Below are positions 12,612-16,899 of a stretch of DNA of 16,899 nucleotides, one piece after another. The notes under the pieces are model-generated. The model ran no database searches, was not told the origin of the DNA, and worked only from the letters and a program-made list of their open reading frames with translations. Position 1 is the first letter of the stretch; each line of letters begins with the position of its first letter. The DNA comes from DASRLE01 sp964558455 (GTDB taxonomy: Bacteria > Verrucomicrobiota > Verrucomicrobiia > Limisphaerales > Palsa-1400): contig CAZLEE010000089.1 of the NCBI GenBank assembly GCA_964558455.1, forward strand, positions 1 through 16,899. The letters run 5' to 3'. A program made the translations under genes and the position numbers.

Positions 12612-15449
12612 TCAAGGCTCCAAAAGGGCCTGGATTTCTTCCCAGCTCAGGCTTTGCAGGAGTTGCTCCTCGTCGCCTAACATCGACTGGGTCAGGGCGC
12701 GCTTGCGGTTTTGGAGGGAGAGGATTTTTTCCTCCACCGTGCCGCGCGTGATTAATTTGTAGCTCGTCACCACTTTTTTCTGGCCGATGCGGTGGGCGCG
12801 GTCGGTGGCTTGCGCTTCCACCGCCGGATTCCACCACGGATCAAAATGGATCACGGTGTCCGCCGCCGTCAGGTTCAGGCCCACGCCGCCGGCTTTGAGG
12901 CTGATTAAGAAAACCGGGATGTCGGGATCGTTTTGGAATTGTTCCACGACTTGCGCGCGGTCGCGGGTCGAGCCGTCCAGGTAACAGAACCCGGTTTTTT
13001 GGGCGGTCAATTCCTCGCGCAACAGAGCCAGCATGCTGGTGAACTGGCTGAAAACAAGCACGCGATGGCCGCCGTCCAGCGCTTCTTCGACCAGTTCCAG
13101 AAAGAGTTCCGTTTTACCGGATGGCACGGGCCGGTTTTTTTGTTCGAGGTCGAGCAGGCGCGGGTCGCAGCAAATCTGGCGCAGGCGGAGCAAGGCGGTC
13201 AACACCACCATCCGGCTTTTCGCCTGGGCGGGGCCGTCGGTGGCGGCGGCCATCTCGCGCCGGCCGGCATCGAGGACTTGCTGGTAGAGGGCGCGCTGGT
13301 CCTTGCCCAATTCGCAATAGCTGACCTGCTCGATTTTTTCCGGGAGATCGGCGGCGACGTCCCGTTTCAAGCGGCGCAGCATGAACGGGCGCAAGCGCCG
13401 GGCCAATCGCGTTTGGGTCGCCTGATCGTGGTCGCGGCTGATGGCGAGTTCATAACGTTCCCGGAAATTCGGCGCGGTTCCGAGGTAGCCGGGCATGAGG
13501 AAATCGAAAATCGACCAGAGATCGAGGACCGAATTTTCCAGGGGCGTGCCGGTCAGCACAACCCGATGACGGGCGCGGGTGGCCTTGACCGCCTGGGCAT
13601 TTTGGGTTTGGCGGTTTTTGATGTGCTGGGCCTCATCCAGCACCAGCGTATCAAATTCAATATCGCGATACCGTTCGGCGTCGCGGCGCAGCAAGGCGTA
13701 GCTGGTGATAATCAAATCGTGGCGCGGAATTTGGGCGAAATGGCGGTGACGTTGCGCTCCGTGCAGGGCCAGCACGCGCAGGCCGGGCGTGAAACGGGCC
13801 GCTTCCGCCTCCCAATTGAAGACGAGCGAAGTGGGGCAGACAATGAGCGACGGGCCGTTTCCCGGCGCGGCGGCGGATTTCAGGACGTCGAGGTGCGCCA
13901 GCACTTGCAGTGTTTTTCCCAGGCCCATTTCATCGGCCAGGATTCCGCCAAAACCGTTGGCGCGCAGGAAGCGGAGCCAGGCCACGCCATCTTTCTGGTA
14001 AGGGCGCAACACCGATTCCAGCGCGCCGAGCGGCGGCGGAACGAGTTTCACTTCGCCGCGTTGTTGGGCCGCGCGCGCGTTCCAGCCGACGGGGGCCTGC
14101 ACTTTCCAATCTGATTGTTGACGCAGCGTGGCGTCGAGGAAACCGGCCTGGGCGTTGTGCAGGCGGTAGGCGCCGGCTTCCTGCCGCGGCGAGGCGTCGG
14201 CCAGAACCTGCTCCAGTTCTTCCACCGCGCCGGTGTCAAGCAGAGCGAATTTTCCATTGCCCAGCCGGGTATGGCTTTGCCCGGAACGCAGCAAACGCTG
14301 GATGTCGGCTGCCGAAAAATGGCTGCCTTCCGGCGTATCGAAAGTCACCTGCAGATCGAACCATTGTTCCCCCGAGGTGGTGATGGCGAAGCGCGGTTCG
14401 ACCCGTTCCAGATTCCCGGCGTTGCGCTCCAGCCGTTCCTCCAGGGTGACGGACCACTGTTTTTCGAGGCGCGGATAGTGGAGCGCAAAAAAATTCAGCA
14501 CCGGCTCCTGCCCTTGCAAATGATAAAGCCCCTGCCGGTCGGGTCCCGAAAAACCGGCCCGCGCCAGGTCGGAAAGGGCGGCCTGTTCCGCCGCGAAATC
14601 CCGGGCCGTAAAACGGAGCGGCGAACCGGCGGCGGCCAGCCAGGGCGCGTCCGGCGGCCAGGATTGGATGGATTTCCCCTGGTAAAGGCAGTCCAGAGTC
14701 GCCTGCAAAACCGCCAATCCGCCGGCGAGGTGCAACTTGAACTGCGGCCGCGCCGTTTCCAGAATAAATTCAAACGGCTGCGCCCGGCCCAGCGTGACGC
14801 GCGGATGCCCGGCCAGTTGCGGCAGGATTTCCGCGAACTGGCCCGGACGCAACATCAACATGCCCGGCGTGTCGCCGTGGTTCAGCTTTTCCAGGGAATC
14901 CAGCAAGGCGGCATCCCGGGCGTCGAGCGCAAAGGGAACGTCCATGGGCAAGGCGCTGAGCGGGGCGCGCCGTCCCTGGCGTTGCCCTTCGGCGCACAGC
15001 ATGATTTTTCCCCTGGCCACGGCGTCGCTCAAGTTGGGCGGAAGAATCAGGCAAAGTTCCAGCGGCTCGGCGGAGGCGTCGCGCAGGAGGGCGCGCGCTT
15101 TTCTGGACGGCGGCGGGGACGCGGGCGGGAGGGGGACGGGTGATTTTTGGGGTGTCGGCGGTTTGAGAAAATGCAGGCCCACCGCGATGGAATGGGCGCA
15201 AATCAGCCCGCGTTGGCGCGAGGCGCGGCAGGTGCAGAGATTGTCGGCGTCCGTTGCGCCGCGGATAATCAGGCCCGCGCGGTAAGTGGATTCGCCCTCC
15301 TGGACGGACCCCTGCAATTTCGGCGGCTGCCAATCCGAAGACAGCACCCGTCCCGCCGCGAGCAAGGCCCGGGCCTGCTTGATGGCGTCCCACCCCGCCA
15401 GTTTGGCCAACAACGCATCGGACAACAGGGGATCGCCCGCCAGGCTCAC
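12612..15449 (-). CDS. SWIM zinc-finger SNF2-family helicase/ATPase
   Basis: A 945-aa protein and the longest gene in the window. The N-terminus holds a SWIM zinc finger (C72, C74, C84, H86 in LCTCRAS-GLICAHS). A variable middle region (about 120-460) follows. The bacterial SNF2 motor then gives ILADEMGLGKT (503-513, Walker A K512), LVLDEAQHIKN (602-612, motif II), VVLTGTPLENS (630-640, motif III), LVFSQFTSM (798-806, motif IV), LISLKAGGVGLNLTAAD (848-864, motif V) and TDRAHRIGQ (882-890, motif VI). Such proteins are ATP-driven double-stranded DNA translocases (HepA/Snf2 type) thought to remodel RNA polymerase or DNA-protein complexes. The GTG start at 15449 overlaps the stop of the upstream alcohol dehydrogenase in GTGA, so it is probably translated by coupling. 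Confidence 0.96.
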   Translation of the reverse strand: MSLAGDPLLSDALLAKLAGWDAIKQARALLAAGRVLSSDWQPPKLQGSVQEGESTYRAGLIIRGATDADNLCTCRASRQRGLICAHSIAVGLHFLKPPTPQKSPVPLPPASPPPSRKARALLRDASAEPLELCLILPPNLSDAVARGKIMLCAEGQRQGRRAPLSALPMDVPFALDARDAALLDSLEKLNHGDTPGMLMLRPGQFAEILPQLAGHPRVTLGRAQPFEFILETARPQFKLHLAGGLAVLQATLDCLYQGKSIQSWPPDAPWLAAAGSPLRFTARDFAAEQAALSDLARAGFSGPDRQGLYHLQGQEPVLNFFALHYPRLEKQWSVTLEERLERNAGNLERVEPRFAITTSGEQWFDLQVTFDTPEGSHFSAADIQRLLRSGQSHTRLGNGKFALLDTGAVEELEQVLADASPRQEAGAYRLHNAQAGFLDATLRQQSDWKVQAPVGWNARAAQQRGEVKLVPPPLGALESVLRPYQKDGVAWLRFLRANGFGGILADEMGLGKTLQVLAHLDVLKSAAAPGNGPSLIVCPTSLVFNWEAEAARFTPGLRVLALHGAQRHRHFAQIPRHDLIITSYALLRRDAERYRDIEFDTLVLDEAQHIKNRQTQNAQAVKATRARHRVVLTGTPLENSVLDLWSIFDFLMPGYLGTAPNFRERYELAISRDHDQATQTRLARRLRPFMLRRLKRDVAADLPEKIEQVSYCELGKDQRALYQQVLDAGRREMAAATDGPAQAKSRMVVLTALLRLRQICCDPRLLDLEQKNRPVPSGKTELFLELVEEALDGGHRVLVFSQFTSMLALLREELTAQKTGFCYLDGSTRDRAQVVEQFQNDPDIPVFLISLKAGGVGLNLTAADTVIHFDPWWNPAVEAQATDRAHRIGQKKVVTSYKLITRGTVEEKILSLQNRKRALTQSMLGDEEQLLQSLSWEEIQALLEP

Positions 15450-16474
15450 GGCTCAATCACGGCTTTGCCCAGCACCGTGCGTCCGCGCAAAGCGGCAAAA
15501 GCCCTGGGTGTTTCGGAAAGCGGATAAACGTTATGAATGGCGGGTTTCAACCGGCCATCCGCCGCCCAGTCGAGGGTGGCGACGATGTCCTTGCGGTTGC
15601 GCCCGTAACTGCCGATCAGTTTCTGTTCCTTCACGAAAAACGGCCAGAGCGTGAGCGGCACTTCCCGTCCGCCGGTCGCGCCGCAAGTCACGATGGTTCC
15701 GCCGCGCGCCAGGCAGGTGAAGCACTGCTTCAAGACATCGCCGCCGACGTGTTCCACCACCAGATCAACCCCGTGTTTCTCGGTGATCTTGCGTACTTCG
15801 CCGGCCCAGTTTGGCTGGCTGGAATCCAGCACATGATCCGCGCCCATGCGCGCGGCAAAATCCCTTTTCTCGGCGGTTGACCCCGTGCTGATGACGTGCG
15901 CGCCCAAATGTTTGGCAATTTGAATCGCCGAGGAGCCGACGCCGCTGGCGCCGCCGATGGCCAGCACCCAATCGCCTTTTTTCACCTGGGTGCGGCAGGT
16001 CAGCATGTGCATGGCCGTGCTGCCGGCCAGGGTCAAAGCGGCGGCGGTGTTGAATTGCACCCCGTCCGGCAGAGAAACCAGCGCCGACGCCGGCACAGCC
16101 ACCTGTTCGGCAAAACCACCGTCGCGCTGGATGCCCAGCAATTGGCCGTGCAGACAAATCGATTCCTGGCCGCGCTCGCAAAATTCGCAATGGCCGCAAA
16201 ACAAATTGGATTGCACCGCGACGCGGTCGCCGGTGCGCCAGCCGGAGACTTCACTGCCCAGGGACAGAATTTCGCCGGAAAGCTCGCAGCCGGGGATGCG
16301 GGGGAGCGACAGCGGCATGGGCAGGGCGCCCTCCTCCAGCCAGAGATCGAGCCGGTTCAATCCGCAGGCGCGGACGCGCACCACGACCTCTTTCGGGCCG
16401 GGAACAGGATCCGGAACCTCAAGATACTTCAATTGACCAGGCGCGCCGTGAGTAATGAGTTGAACTGCTTTCAT
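15446..16474 (-). CDS. Zinc-binding alcohol dehydrogenase (medium-chain MDR family)
   Basis: A 342-aa oxidoreductase expected to use NAD(P)H on an alcohol, aldehyde or enone. The GroES-like domain carries ACGLNRLDLW (36-45, catalytic-site Cys37) and PGCELSG (61-67, Cys where many relatives have His, Ser or Asp). The structural zinc lobe is intact: C93, C96, C99 and C107. The Rossmann motif is GGASGVGSSA (174-183). VDLVVEHVGG and GGTIVTCGATGG are typical of the MDR subgroup with 'GLNRLDLW'. ATG 16474 is chosen over the upstream frame start at 16501 because GGAAAT lies just before it and MKAVQL is the family's usual N-terminus. The stop overlaps the start of the SNF2 gene. The gap to the divergent gene at 16554 is 79 bases. 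Confidence 0.93.
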   Translation of the reverse strand: MKAVQLITHGAPGQLKYLEVPDPVPGPKEVVVRVRACGLNRLDLWLEEGALPMPLSLPRIPGCELSGEILSLGSEVSGWRTGDRVAVQSNLFCGHCEFCERGQESICLHGQLLGIQRDGGFAEQVAVPASALVSLPDGVQFNTAAALTLAGSTAMHMLTCRTQVKKGDWVLAIGGASGVGSSAIQIAKHLGAHVISTGSTAEKRDFAARMGADHVLDSSQPNWAGEVRKITEKHGVDLVVEHVGGDVLKQCFTCLARGGTIVTCGATGGREVPLTLWPFFVKEQKLIGSYGRNRKDIVATLDWAADGRLKPAIHNVYPLSETPRAFAALRGRTVLGKAVIEP

Positions 16475-16534
16475 AAGATTTCCGATTACCGCGTAGCACA
16501 ACGCGGCTTGGCCGTAACAATGCCCGTATCGGGG

Positions 16535-16550
16535 TTCCTTAAAAAAGGAA
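16535..16550. promoter_or_regulatory. Inverted repeat covering the ribosome site of the last gene
   Basis: TTCCTT-AAAA-AAGGAA. The right arm (16545-16550) is the AAGGA Shine-Dalgarno for ATG 16554, so the left arm could pair with it in the mRNA. The stem is short and AT-rich, so it may be weak. Confidence 0.3.
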
Positions 16551-16553
16551 AAA

Positions 16554-16898
16554 ATGACACAATTACGGCATCTTGAAAAACTTATTCACAAGGACAGCCA
16601 ATGTCCGGCCTGTTGCGCAAACATGGGCGGAAAAGCATGTCCAATGACTAAAAAGGAACAATTTATGGCCTTCGTCCTCGTTGGGGCCACCGCGCGGGAC
16701 ATTCGCGCCAAAACCAACGACGCCCAGCTCATCCTGCATATGGCCGGGCGGATTTCAGGGGACACCATTCCGGAAAATGTCATGAACGCCGCCAAGGTAT
16801 TTCTGGCTTATTGCCAGGATGCGGACAAACGTCCGCACCGCTGGATGCTGCCCCGCAAGCCGGCGGAAGACCCGCCGCCGGAACAGGCCGGCGATTAA
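16554..16898 (+). CDS. Cys-rich 114-aa protein of unknown function
   Basis: A complete small protein ending at TAA 16896-16898. The N-terminal part has a Cys cluster, CPACCANMGGKACP (C17, C20, C21, C29), suggestive of a metal site. A helical, hydrophobic/charged core (MAFVLVGATARDIRAK, ILHMAGRISGD, MNAAKVFLAYC) follows, with a Pro/Glu-rich tail. AAGGA lies six bases before ATG 16554, a good ribosome site. It has no signal peptide or membrane segment. It is divergent from the alcohol dehydrogenase, with a 79-base gap. I do not recognise the family; short cytoplasmic Cys-cluster proteins can be metal-binding or DNA-binding, but the sequence does not show which. Confidence 0.75.
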   Translation: MTQLRHLEKLIHKDSQCPACCANMGGKACPMTKKEQFMAFVLVGATARDIRAKTNDAQLILHMAGRISGDTIPENVMNAAKVFLAYCQDADKRPHRWMLPRKPAEDPPPEQAGD

Positions 16899-16899
16899 T

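Noticed and set aside
12933..15143. Long plus-strand open frames (393 and 342 codons) across the SNF2 gene
   Set aside because: They mirror a complete helicase on the minus strand, are Gly/Arg/Gln-rich and have no recognisable domain.

Overview
The window is about 17 kb of moderately GC-rich bacterial DNA. It most resembles a soil or freshwater Verrucomicrobiota chromosome (Pedosphaera/Limisphaerales type). That is an inference from gene content, not from a marker gene. It rests on a secreted HEAT-repeat protein with a 'DGKPLSYW' entry motif, exported glycoside hydrolases, a LamG protein rich in Asn/Thr/Ser beside an RHS-type secreted protein, and many Cys-rich small proteins of unknown function. 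No rRNA, tRNA, transposase, integrase or CRISPR array was seen.

Layout: (1) 1-785, a truncated minus-strand gene and a divergent small membrane protein. (2) 805-1899, an exported HEAT-repeat protein. (3) 2158-6764, a close-packed plus-strand run of a small lipoprotein, a UbiD-family decarboxylase and a secreted GH78 alpha-L-rhamnosidase. (4) 6773-7687, a patatin-like phospholipase on the minus strand, convergent with GH78, and a divergent GH5-like lipoprotein at 7918-9033. (5) 9110-12557, the accessory part: a ribbon-helix-helix regulator, a divergent LamG-domain secreted protein, an RHS/SpvB-type protein in which the secreted head is joined directly to a toxin-like C-terminal tip, a 64-aa putative immunity protein overlapping it by ATGA, a degraded second tip/immunity junction with a DUF2251-like protein, and a Cys-rich small protein. 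(6) 12612-16474, a minus-strand operon of a zinc-type alcohol dehydrogenase and a SWIM/SNF2 helicase overlapping by GTGA. (7) 16554-16898, a Cys-rich 114-aa protein.

The most interesting part is the 9.1-12.6 kb polymorphic-toxin-like island. The YD-repeat core that normally separates an RHS head from its toxin tip is absent. The tip carries clustered inverted repeats, one an 18-bp perfect palindrome. Two successive candidate toxin/immunity junctions use the same ATGA overlap. The second immunity gene is out of frame by one base at an A7 run. The regulator's divergent intergenic region carries an 18-bp near-palindrome suited to being an operator. The rest of the window looks like polysaccharide scavenging (rhamnosidase, GH5-like enzyme) and housekeeping genes.
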